A stretch of 64,000 nucleotides of DNA from Hypholoma sublateritium FD-334 SS-4. Taxonomy: Eukaryota; Basidiomycota; Agaricomycetes; Agaricales; Strophariaceae. Where the stretch lies: the NCBI GenBank assembly GCA_000827495.1, contig KN817524.1:560262-624261 (forward strand). The letters are read 5' to 3'. Every line of letters begins with the position of its first letter. Positions within the stretch are counted from its first letter, which is position 1. Below, piece after piece: positions 1-10,895 of this stretch. The notes below the pieces were generated by a model. The model searched no databases and was not told the DNA's origin. It was given only the letters and a program-made list of their open reading frames with translations. A program made the position numbers and the translations under genes.

Positions 1-477
1 GGTCAGAAAATTTGACAGAAAGGTAAGTCGAGAAAAATGAAGAGCATTAACGAGCTTCCACCGACACAAATCGGAATGAACCAGCGCGTCATTCCACCTA
101 CTCGGGCTTTTGGGCATATTACTTGTTACTTTTATTGAAAGATTTAATTCGATAAGTTGGTTGCCTAAGAAGGATTGGGGCTTTTGTGTGACGGGAGCCA
201 GCCAACCTGCAGCCGTCAATGGAGACGGGATTGACGGAGTTTGAAATTCGAGGCCTTACGAATGAGTTTTATATAATCATATCTTGTTCGAAGTGGCGGC
301 AACTTGGTGGCGACCACTACATTGAAAACCACTAAGTAGTGGCATTCTTCCAGGACCTCACTCCTTTGTCCCCATCTTGACCCCTTACTCGCCACGCAGT
401 CGCGGCATGCTGCCGTGGCATAAATCTGTGTCTACCTATCTTATTTGAAATACATCACCCTCAGAACTGCTCGCAAA
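1..477. other. Intergenic DNA upstream of MSH3
   Basis: No gene is recognisable here. The stretch ends directly at the MSH3 start codon and must hold its 5' UTR and promoter. I see no MluI box (ACGCGT) or convincing TATA box near the gene. It could also contain the flank of a gene lying outside the window. Confidence 0.5.
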
Positions 478-3400
478 ATGTCTGGTACTGGAACACCTTT
501 ACAACCGACTATATCCGATTATTTCCAACCCACTTCCATTCCCCGTAAAACAGGGAAGCGGATGAGTTCTCCTATAGATTTGACTATAGAGGACGGAGGG
601 TTCGAATTACCGTCAAAACGTCCTCGATTGACAGGCCCTGAACCTCTACCGTTGAACTGCGTTGGGGCATCTTCTTCGAGTTCTGTTAATGATTGGCGTT
701 ACTCCCCTGATAAACCACAGTCACCGCATAAGCGTCCGTCCGGCTCCCGTACTAAATCTGATGAAAAGCGTTTAGCAGCCTTCAAACGGAGTTTATTACA
801 AGACAATAATCGTTTCATCAAGAAGGACCACCCTGGTGAAGTGGGTCCAGACCAGGGAACATCAGTGGTGAACGAGGCAAAGCACGTCGCCGATGGAGCA
901 GGTCAAGATTCCGACACTTTCAAACAGCTGACAGATATGTTCTCCAATCCTCGAAAGCCAAAGGGAATCGTCAAAACTAGTGCAAAGAAGGTTACGGAGT
1001 TGGGACCAAGCGGCGAACCTTATACTCCTCTGGAGAAACAGGTCAGTGCCCACTGGATCCTTTGGCATACACTCTTCGTTACAAATCTATGTGATCCATA
1101 AGATACTCCAAGTCAAGAAAGAAAACATTGGGACTGTCCTGATGGTAGAAGTTGGTTACAAATACAAATTCTTTGACACAGACGCGGAAGTAAGTAACCA
1201 ATTTCAGGTATTCAGAGGAATGCAATTAAACTCTACATCGGCAGGTAGCAGCCAAAGAGCTGGGAATGGTAGCCTTCATGGATCGTAATTTCTTGGTTGC
1301 ATCTATTCCAGCTCACCGACGAGATATTCATCTCAAGAAGTCAATCAGTCACATCCTTTTGTTCGAATGCATTACTGATTTTACATCTAATAAAGACTTC
1401 TTTCAGCGGGATACCGAGTGGGTTTTGTAGAGCAAATTGAAACGGCTGCGCTGAAAAAAGTCGGCGATAATCGAAATGCGCCGTTCGATCGCAAACTTAC
1501 AAAATTATATACAGCAGCAACGTTAGTCAAGGCTCACCTTCCACGCACGAGCGAACATCCTCTGACGACTGGGTGCATAGTTACATTGACGGCTTGGACT
1601 CTGTCGATGATCTCGATGAACGTGGTGCCTCTGTGTTCATGTGCCTCATAGAAGAAGAAACGAAAGGGGACAATGGAGTAGGTGTCACTACCGGGATGAT
1701 TACCATCTGTCCAAGTACAGGAGATGTTGTATGGGACGACTTTAATGGTGCGTGCTAATCTTAACCATACATCTAACCTCTAATACACATTTCTTTAGAC
1801 ACAATTATGCGTCTTGAACTCGAAGTGGGTCGCATTTTGATCGATTTCACCCAGCACTTAACAAATGAACTAGACCCGTTTGGTTCATGTCCAACCAGCA
1901 GAAATATTGATTCCTAAAGACAATCTTAGCCCAGCGACCAGAAAAATGATCTCTCATTTCACAAGGTGGGTGATGCCTGCTGTGGCATCGCTTGATTAAT
2001 CGGCTTTGTAGATCTTCCGCTTCTAGTTATAGAACACATGTTGAAACAATATCAACAGTTATGCCTTACTCCGACGCTCTTGCAAGAGTTTCCAAATTCT
2101 ATAACAGTCGTAAAAATAATTCCGCCGCATCAGAAAACTTCAAACAAGGTATGAAGCCACATCTATCTATATAGGTGATACACCCACTGATAGAAACGCA
2201 AGGGAAACTCATGGCTGAAGCTATCGATTTTCCAAAGCGAGTTATGATCGCACTTGCTCATGTCATCAACCATCTCTCTGCCTTCGGTATCGCCGATGCC
2301 TTTGCAGAATCCAAATTCTTTACGAAATTCGCAACCAGGGCACATATGCTATTGGCCGCTAACACCATAATCAACCTGGAGATATTCCGGAATGAGGACG
2401 AGCAAACTGAACAAGGCTCACTTATATGGGTTTTGGACCGAACAAAAACCAAATTTGGCTCAAGGCTTCTTCGAAGTTGGGTTGCGCGCCCACTTGTAGA
2501 TAAGCAGTGAAATTTTTCACGACGTATTCCATTCGAAAACCACTCCTAACAACTGGTATATAGCCTTCTCAAAGAGCGCGTCGATGCAGTGGAAGAAATA
2601 TTAGAGAGTTCGTCAGAGAAACTCTTGACCCTTCGTGGTCTTTTGAAAGGTCTTCCGGACCTTACGAGAGGATTGTCTCGTATTCAATATGGACAGGTAA
2701 TTCAATGTAGCTTACCTTCAGCGTTGTCACTAACTCGTATGAATTAGTGTACCTTGAAGGAACTGGCTATAATTCTTAAGGCATTCACTAAAGTTGCAGA
2801 TGCGTTCAGCGATGTGGAGGATAACCCTGGAATAGGAGCGCAATTCAAGTCGGGAATCCTAAATCAAATCATCAACTCATTGCCGGAACTGAAGAAACCC
2901 CTGGAGAATATACTGAGAGATATCAACCTCTCAAAGCTGGAACAAGGGGACAAAACTTCATTATGGAATGACTGGGACAAGCATCCGGAGATTGAAGATG
3001 CAAAAATGGTGTGTTCGCAAAAATTGGCCCAAAATTAAAATACCGACTAAAATCAATCAGAGCTTACAAGTGATCGACATGGAGCTTGACACGGAATTAA
3101 AATCTGGTGATTTTTCATTGTGTTCTCTAACATACCTGCAATATTCTGAAATTGTCGCCTACCATTGCAGTGCGTAAACAACTTCGGATGCCATCATTAG
3201 GATGGACGACAGTTGCCATAGACGAGGCGAGTAACTTTGCATATTCCTCCTGGCCCAATTGATCAATTTGATGTTAGTGCCTGGTAGAAGTCAAGCGTAA
3301 GGAGAACAGGCCTATTCCAGATAATTGGGTCCTCCATTCTAAGTTCGTTTTCATTTGTTAGACTTACGCAGATGACTGCCTAATTTATATTCGACGTACT

Positions 3401-4808
3401 TTGACAACAGAACCAAGGTTTTTGCACGATATCAGCCTCCGGAAGTTCAATTAAAGCTGCAGGAGCGAGCACAGCAGCATGAAATCCTCGAGGTATTGAC
3501 ACGTTATTTTGCCTTTTCTTGAAAAAAAAATCAACTCAAATTACTCAGTTTGAAGCGAGCAGAGCGTATCGTAACTTCTTGGCGGAAATTTCTGATAAAT
3601 ATTACGCGGTTTTCCGCGATGCAGTTGCTAAACTTGCGACCGCTGATTGCTTGCTGAGTTTGGCACAGGTCGCTTTGCAGGAGGGCTATACGCGCCCTGA
3701 ATTTACAGACGATGATCGTCTTGAAGTTCTGGACGGACGACATCCAATCATTGAAGCCCATAGTAACGATCCATATATATCAAACTCTGTAAAAATGGGC
3801 GGAGGTGAAACTTTTACTAAAATCATCACTGGGCCAAACATGGGGGGGTAAGTCCATAACATCTTGTATGACGGAGGTACCCTGATATTAGACAAAATAG
3901 CAAGAGTTCATGTGTTAGAATGATTGCTCTTATTGCATTAATGGCACAGGTTGGCAGCTATGTTCCAGCTGCCTCAGTCAAAATGGGTCTGTTGGATTCT
4001 ATTCTCACCAGAATGGGAGGTATGTAACATCGGAATCCTTGACGCACATCTAAAGTATGAATGTATATTCCAGCTTCCGATGATTTGGCACGTGGGCGTT
4101 CCACGTTCATGGTTGAAATGTCGGAGACAAGTGAAATTCTGCAAACAGCCACCAGTCGGAGCTTGGTCATCCTGGATGAACTAGGGCGAGGAACCTCTAC
4201 TTTCGACGGGGTACTATGTTTGCATTGTGCCCACCCTCCGCAGAGCTAATGAACACGCAGATGGCAATAGCCGATGCAACCTTGCAGCATCTTGTGGAAA
4301 GGATCAAATCAAAAACACTCTTCATCACCCACTATCCGTTGCTGGCCACTAAGCTTCAATTAAAGTTTCCAACATATATTCAGAACCTTCACATGGGCTA
4401 TGATTGTGAATTCCGCATTGATGGAGGCCGGCGAATCACATTCCTCTATCGGCTCATGCCTGGTTTAGCGACAGGTGGGTAATAATCATAATTTTTGCTA
4501 TGGTACGCGAATTTACCATACGTCAAGAATCGTTTGGTATTGAGTGTGCTCGTATGGCGAAAATTCCCGAGAAGATCATCTTCGTGGCGGCAGGAAGCGC
4601 TGTACACATGCAAGAAATCATTCAAAAAAGGGTCTCTAGAAATAGGCAAGTTAAATTATAACCGATCGGTTAGTTTTAACTGACCCCCAAAGTAAGGTTC
4701 CGGAAAATACCCCACCTTATACAAAATCTCCTTCAAAGTACCGGAATAAGAAAAGATGCCGCTGCAGATGAGTTGCGGACTACAATGGATTTATTACGGG
4801 GCGCCTAG
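478..4808 (+). CDS. MSH3: DNA mismatch repair protein MSH3 (multi-exon)
   Basis: MutS homologue that pairs with MSH2 (MutS-beta) to recognise insertion/deletion loops in the nucleus. The N-terminus has a PCNA-interacting box, QPTISDYF (residues 9-16). The MSH3 signature YTPLEKQ precedes the MutS domain I block with EVGYKYKFF. The ATPase core shows GPNMGGKSS (Walker A, split by an intron after 3848), the STFMVEMSE block and the [12 protein letters not shown]alker B/signature region near 4170-4210. At least a dozen short introns are needed. One of 60 nt (about 1526-1584) restores the reading YTAATYIDGLD and removes an apparent frameshift. Two introns appear to use GC donors (3227-3277 and 4646-4696). 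The start was chosen at ATG 478 because it lies just before the PIP box. The stop is TAG at 4806-4808. It converges on POL5 with about 20 bp between stops. Confidence 0.93.
4646..4696 (+). other. Probable GC-AG intron in MSH3 (last intron)
   Basis: The donor reads AG|GCAAGT, the classic extended consensus of GC-AG introns, and the acceptor is TAAG|G. Only this join keeps the C-terminus in frame ([12 protein letters not shown] up to the TAG at 4808). The nearby GT (at 4650) gives the wrong phase. Length is 51 nt, typical for this genome. Confidence 0.75.
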
Positions 4809-4829
4809 TGAATAGGGATAGTGTTAGAT

Positions 4830-7800
4830 CTACTCTTTTGCCTTTTTACGCCTGCTCTTTTTCCCCACCGAAGAGGGCACAATTTCTTCGGGCCCAATCT
4901 CTTCCATTTTCCGTTTTGAACCAGCGGCCTTTATGCATTTAGAGGTCGCGCATTCACTGACCACTTCCGAGGTACGGATTAGTTGTTCGCACATCTTATG
5001 CAATCCCGTGGACGCCTTGAAGCGAGAGGTTTTGAGGGTTTTACTGAACGTTAGCCAAGCTTGTGACCGCCAAATTGACTGCGTAGAAGCAGGGAAAATG
5101 CGCTTCGTCTGGCGAACGGCCAGCAACGCTAATTTAAGTAGGTCTTTCATTTGAGGGGCCGTAAGACCTCCCTCATCGGTGCAAGACTTGTCGGCAACCT
5201 GGATCAGTAGATGGCTCAAGATGGGCATGAATACGATAGCTTCGTCATTTCGTTCCGGCTAGTGCACATATTTAGAGGATTGCTTTCGATGATAATGAAG
5301 GAATTGTGACATACCATGGAAGGAAGGAGGCCAATGAGAAGTGCAAGCAATTGTAAAACTTGAGATTGTCGGTATGTGTTTATGCACTTCTCGGAGATGT
5401 CTATGAGATCTTGTCGTGATGACCATGCTTGAGAAGGGAATCGTTTGATGAAGTCTTGGAAGAAGTGCGCGTTTAAGCCAGAGTTCTTTCTAGTGACGAA
5501 ATCCGCCAATGATTGTTTGTATAAGTCGAGCAAGAGGTCCACTTCGTTTAGATTGATCAGGATCTTGGCTACATACACGCTGCACAAGCTCAGCACAGAA
5601 AGGAGATCAGACGAGTGTGTTTTCCTTGCTTGTATATGTAGATTGGTGGCAATTACGACAACTTGATTGGCATCGACATCGGTAGGCACTTCCTTTGCTT
5701 TGTTGAAACGCGATCGCAGTATGCCTCTTGCTTTATCTGCCAGTTGGCGTTCATCCTGTCCAGAACCTGCGATGATGTCCACCAAAGGAGTAATCAAGCG
5801 CAGAACGAGTGGGTTGGAGTGCTGCTTTTTTAAGTAAGTGTCGACAAGGTCGAGTACGCGGTTCTTGAAATGTGTGGCTTCTCGCTGAACGTCGATGTCT
5901 GGAGAAAGGTCAGGAGGTCTGAAAGAGGTGGCGATATATTACTTACTCTTGCCTGCCTTCAATTCGTTGGCGCGAGACCGGAACACTTGAGCAAGTTGTT
6001 CGTCAATTGCCATCATCTCGTCATCATCCATAAGCCCTTCCTCTTCGCTATCCGTCTCCCCCGTTGCTGGCTCGATACCATTGATTCGTAGAGCCTCCTC
6101 GATCTTGTTCCTCAGTTCAAGGTCGGCCTCTCCTTCGTTGGCACTATCGTCGCCAGAATGCTCCCCATTACTTTGGTCGTCATCTTCATCATCTCCGCTT
6201 TCAAAGTCCTCATCGTCATTCTCGTCGGCGTTCGTATCCGCCATAGTGTCATCCTCATTTTCTGCGAGCTGGGCAGGATTACGGCGTTCCAATTGCTTTA
6301 TAAACAGGTTAGGTGCGTAATATTGAGATGTTCAAGAATGGATACACTTACTGTCACAATTAGGTCAATCGTACTTTCTTTGACGGAACCAGATAACAAC
6401 GAGAAGACTTCGTTGCCGATGGTTCGCATATACGAAGTTGACTCTTCGAGGAAGCCAATGATGGTATCGACAAGTACGTCAACAGGTTCTTCCATAGCTT
6501 CCTCGTGGGTATCCTCGGCCTGCTTAGATTTTTTCTTTTTCTTCCCTTCCAAAGTCAAGAGCATACGTGAAGCAGCGTCACTGCAAACCTAGTGACATCC
6601 GTTAGATACAATCTAAATGAATTGCGATAAAACTGCTAACCTCGAGAGCGGTTGGGTCTATACCCTCGTCGTCGTCTCCAGCGCAGTATTGTTGCAGAAG
6701 AGTGCCCAGCAAAAGGAGCTCTGCACCTTTAGCAGACTCCTGCTGATCGCCCGAAGCCTACACTATAAGCACTTGTGCAGTCAAGAATAACTTTGGGTAT
6801 ACCTTGCGGAGTTTTGCAATGGTATCCCGAGCATTGGCATAGATCGCAGCATCTTCTTCGTCTACCTCCGTGAACAGGGTGAAAGACTTCTTTTCGGCTT
6901 CGAGCTGTTCAATAGTTAAGAGGACTTTAGAAATCCAAAATTCCCCATCCGACCCCACAGCGGGAATTTTTGTGGATTTGTCGTCTAACCGAGAGTCAAT
7001 GAGATTCCGATTATCGTTTCGGGGGAGAAAAAATCACTTTGTTTAACCGTTGTCGTCTGGCTACCAAGATCGCTTAGACAAGTCAGTAGTTTGTTGCGAC
7101 AACTGCGGCGAAGCTCATCTGAGAATGCTGGAGTATGGATGGCATGGGGCTGATAATATGATCATATGAGGTCATCTCCTAAACGGCATTGAAATGAAGA
7201 CGTACGATAGAGACCCTGGACGACTTCTTCTTGACAACGAAAAGGCCGTTGACGACGAGCCAATTGAGAATGGACTGAATCCAATAATCTTCTTTGGGTA
7301 TTTTACCATTGCGGATCAATACGCCCAATTGGTCGATGATCCAAGCACGACGGGCGTTTGTGGCAGACAGGTCAGCCCTGATTACGAGTCGGGGTAAGTC
7401 AGGAGTGTAGACACAAGCTTCAATTACGCACGCTTTTTTATCGGGTTCGTCTATCAAAGAGAACAAATGGTCGATATAACTCTGGATCCCCTTCGCTTCA
7501 AGAAAAGGAAGAATTGATTCCACCGTCTTTGTTTTTGTCAACTTGTCGAACTGCTGGCTTCCGTGCGGCCCAGTGAGTTGCAAGATCAATGCGAAACCTA
7601 ACTGGGGTTTATCATTAACGAAGGCTTGTACCTCGGCAGCCTGAATGGTGATATAAGAGCTTGTCCAAAACAATAGATAAAAACCCACAGTTCGCTGAGC
7701 CACTTTGTGTAGGTAACGATCCTTTTTAGACAGATGGTTGATCCATGAACGCATGAAATTCTTCGTGAAAAGCGTTGGCATGGTATTTTCATCGACTTTC

Positions 7801-9046
7801 CTCAGAGACTTTTGGAAAACTTGGAATCCCCAAAGCTTGCGCTGAGCGGAGGCAGTCGAAGAGAACAGCGATTCTGGTGAACAGGCTCAGACTGCATCCT
7901 TTTTCTTTAGACTTCGTGATTGACTTACCATCTACTACAATTTTGAAGAAGTCCTGGAAAGAGCCTTTGGGCAGCACATGTGAATTGGGTCCAGGCAGCA
8001 TTTGGTCGAGAATGATATCCCAGGCAAAATTAAGCTGGGGTTTCCATGTTCCACTTGGCGCCTGCACAGAATCCTTTTGTCCGACTTCGCCCGTAGACTC
8101 CTGGTACCATTAACGAATGTCCAAAAAACCCATAATTTAGTACGATTTACTGACCTTCAGAATTCGAGAGATAGTAGCGAGATTCGCAGAGCTCAGCAAA
8201 TCAGGATTTTTGAATGTGGATGATAGAAGTGTCTTCCAGTCACGTTGCGGATAGTAGTCTTGCAATTTAAGAGCTACGGCTATTTTTTCAGTCGACCAAT
8301 TTGCGTTAATTTGGAATAATAGTTCCAACAACTTCTCCAGGGCATCTTCTTTCCACTCTGTATCTGAGTGATGCAGTGCTTCTGTCGCCAGACTGATTGC
8401 AAACCAAGCGCTTTCACGCAACCATGATCGTTTCTCTCCCAATTCAAGAAGTTGCGACACTATCTGCAAAAAGCTTTCGGCAGATGAGGCTGCCGTAGAA
8501 GAGGATGCAGAAGTTGCCAAAGGTTTTGTACGAACAACAAGCCCGGATTGAACGATGGACATAATCCCGAACAATTGAGCAAAGAGAACATCTCGTTCTT
8601 CTTGGCCGGTCATAGATCCTTGGTTTTTGGTGCTCTCAGTGATTAAACACATTATCTGAGAACAGGTCACAGTGTCTATCCGAGATAAAAGCTGCTGGGT
8701 TGTCAAGCAATATATAATAAAGGTAGATACCGAACAAGATACGCACCTCGGTAAGAGCAACAGCAAAACCCAGTCTACTCTGTTCCCTCGAGCTCGCCAA
8801 CCCTCTGACAAGGCGCCGAATTGAGTAAGAGACATCTTGGGCATTTGATAAGTCCAGTCCGTCGGATTTTGGTGCAGATTCCTCGTCTTCTTCCTCGTCA
8901 TCCGATCCGGAAGCGCCTGGTGCGGCCTGTTGCGTGAATTGTGTTTGGAATTGCTCCAGGGACCCGACCAGCTTCACCGAGGCGTCAATGCGCTCCTTTT
9001 TTGACACAGAGGAGAGATGCCAAAAAAGCGGCAGAGTTGTAGACAT
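4830..9046 (-). CDS. POL5: POL5 / MYBBP1A-like nucleolar protein (DNA polymerase V family)
   Basis: Member of the Pol5/Myb-binding protein 1A family. Despite the historical polymerase name, these are HEAT/ARM-like nucleolar proteins needed for rRNA synthesis and 60S assembly. The N-terminus has the family pattern: FWHLSSVSKKERIDAS, then an acidic linker, then YSIRRLVRGLASSREQSRLGFAVALTE. Long helical repeats follow. A strongly acidic D/E tract lies at about 6120-6290, and a Lys/Arg-rich tail (KKSRRKKAKE) suits nucleolar targeting. The start is the ATG at 9046-9044 and the stop is at 4832-4830. Several short introns interrupt the reading frame. The gene is convergent with MSH3. Confidence 0.9.
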
Positions 9047-9318
9047 CGCGTTATATGTAGCCCTGACCGCGTATTGCGCTCACTCTACTAACTTTTTTTC
9101 AAAAGCTCTGGTGCTTGAGTGTAATGCCGCAGCCAAGCAGTACCACATAATTCAAGTTATGTAATAATTGTCATCAACCGGACTTGGGCGGCCCGGTTGG
9201 AATCAAAGCTGTTACTCATAGTTTCATTAAGGGTTTAATATTTTCAAATCAGTAGAAGACAATTATTCAAAGCAACAGACACAAGTAAAGTAATGAAGGA
9301 GTACATAGTTACGTATTA

Positions 9319-10285
9319 TTACTCATAATGAATGAAATGGCCAGGAACACCCAGTCTGCATTTTTCGCAATTCGCTCTCGGACCGAAAGCGACGCGCCGT
9401 TTTGATGACGCCGCGAATTGCGAGAACGAGCTTGATGAACTCTGAACCATGGAGACAGTAGCATAATGTGTAGTTCTCCCCAAGCCTGACATAGAACGCG
9501 GTAGAGAGCCGCTGGCGTGGATATTCGCAAGGCCATGGTCCAGGAAGTGGTGAGAAGGATGGGTCTCCCGCACTGGCGTTGCGGGAACAACATTAATCGC
9601 GGGTGTCAGAGTGGATTGTAATCGTTCGGATAATCGCATTGCATGGGAGTGGCTGCTTTGTACATGTAGTTCTCCCTGGTTCTGTTGCGCTTGTTGCGGG
9701 TACGATTCACCAGTAAACTGTGGGTCTAGAGACAATGTATGAAAAGGAACGGCCTGTCTGGCTCGTTCCTGCATATCTCCCATTCTGCTTAGATCTTCAG
9801 AGTCCATGATCTAGCGGGAGAACAAATATTCAGTGTTCTTATGCCACGTATATGTAAGGAAAGCAGAGCTGCAGACAGACCATATCAACATCCCCCTCGG
9901 CTTCTGCGCCACCCAAGCTCCCCTCGTCGGCCTGCAGGAGGAAGTTATTATGATGTTCTCCTGGAGTATAAATGGGGCTGTCAATCGACAAGCCTCCAGC
10001 GCGCTGTACCCAGTCTTCTGATCCTTGCCTGCTACTACTGGCAGAGCTCTGACTGAGCTGGCGTTTATTAAACGCATCAATCGCAAGTGAGGGGCGTTTC
10101 TATAAAACGTGGACGTTAGAAAGTAGTCCTCAGTACGGTAATTTGGACAGAGATGAACAGACCGGTGGGGGGCGACCGTCGTGGTTGTCGTTTTCGGGAG
10201 AACGCGCTCTCTTGGTAGAGGCCATGGAAAGACCGGAAGAAGTGTGCAAGGAAGGAAATCGAGTGTCCTGCATCATGTGGATCAT
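9319..10285 (-). CDS. Uncharacterised protein with C-terminal C-x2-C-x6-H-x2-H motif
   Basis: Three exons join cleanly (donors after 10163 and about 9883; acceptors before AAACGCCCC and ATCATGGAC). The product is about 300 residues, Ser/Gln/His-rich and mostly disordered. Early on it has a basic nuclear-localisation-like segment, TKRARSPEND...RPPPKRPSL. Its last residues, RRVAFGPRANCEKCRLGVPG followed by HFIHYE, carry CEKC and HFIH in a spacing that could bind zinc. I do not recognise a characterised family. My impression is that the C-terminal block is conserved in other mushrooms, but I cannot check. The start is uncertain: in-frame ATGs are at 10285, 10273 and 10225, and a 5'-UTR intron may end just upstream of the first. 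Confidence 0.6.
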
Positions 10286-10895
10286 GATGCCTGAGAAATA
10301 GTTATCAGTCAACAAAGGAAACGGGCTCTAAGTCGTGGACATGTGGTGATGTTAAAGATGCCTCGAACACAATGAGTGGAAGTGGTCAAAGTAATAACTT
10401 GGTAATAACTCGTATTCGTATTTTAACGCCGCGGCCGAAGTCACACTTTTGATTCGCGATCGACCGCTAGGGCGGATGCCGACCTGGATATGAACAATGC
10501 TCGATAGGGTTAGGGTTAGGACCGGCCACCGGTCTACAGTCTTACAGAGTTGCATCGAAAGTCATATTATTTAATTAGCTCAAATGTTGAGCGACACTTC
10601 GGAGCACTTCGGCCTTCAGCTTCAGGCCTCAGTCCCCGAGAAAGATACAGCAAATTTTCAGCAAATATTCCAATGTCATTTTAAGAGAGATCAAGCTCAA
10701 GTGTGGCATTTTACTACTTGCGTAAGACTTACAAAGATTCAAATTCAGGTCTACTTATTCCGACATCAAGATCTAAAGAGAAAGTTCGTTACGGAGAAGC
10801 CTTCGGGCTCAAAATTTGTACGATGTCGCAGGGCTGGATCGTTACAGAAGGACAACTTGCTCAATGAGAGGTGACATGCAGACATGCAACTCCCC
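10286..10895. other. Intergenic region with a short telomere-like repeat
   Basis: This stretch lies between the trehalose phosphorylase stop codon and the start of the uncharacterised gene, and I see no convincing coding segment. It contains TAGGGTTAGGGTTAGG at 10505-10520, about 2.7 units of the fungal telomere repeat. Confidence 0.5.
10505..10520 (+). repeat. Short interstitial telomere-like tract (TTAGGG, ~2.7 units)
   Basis: TAGGGTTAGGGTTAGG is read directly. Two to three TTAGGG units can occur by chance or act as binding sites for telomere-repeat or general regulatory factors in promoters. It sits upstream of the uncharacterised minus-strand gene. Confidence 0.7.

Noticed and set aside
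1501..1600. Frameshift in MSH3 near 1530
   Set aside because: A 60-nt GT..AG intron (GTTAGT..GCATAG) restores YTAATYIDGLD, so no frameshift is needed.
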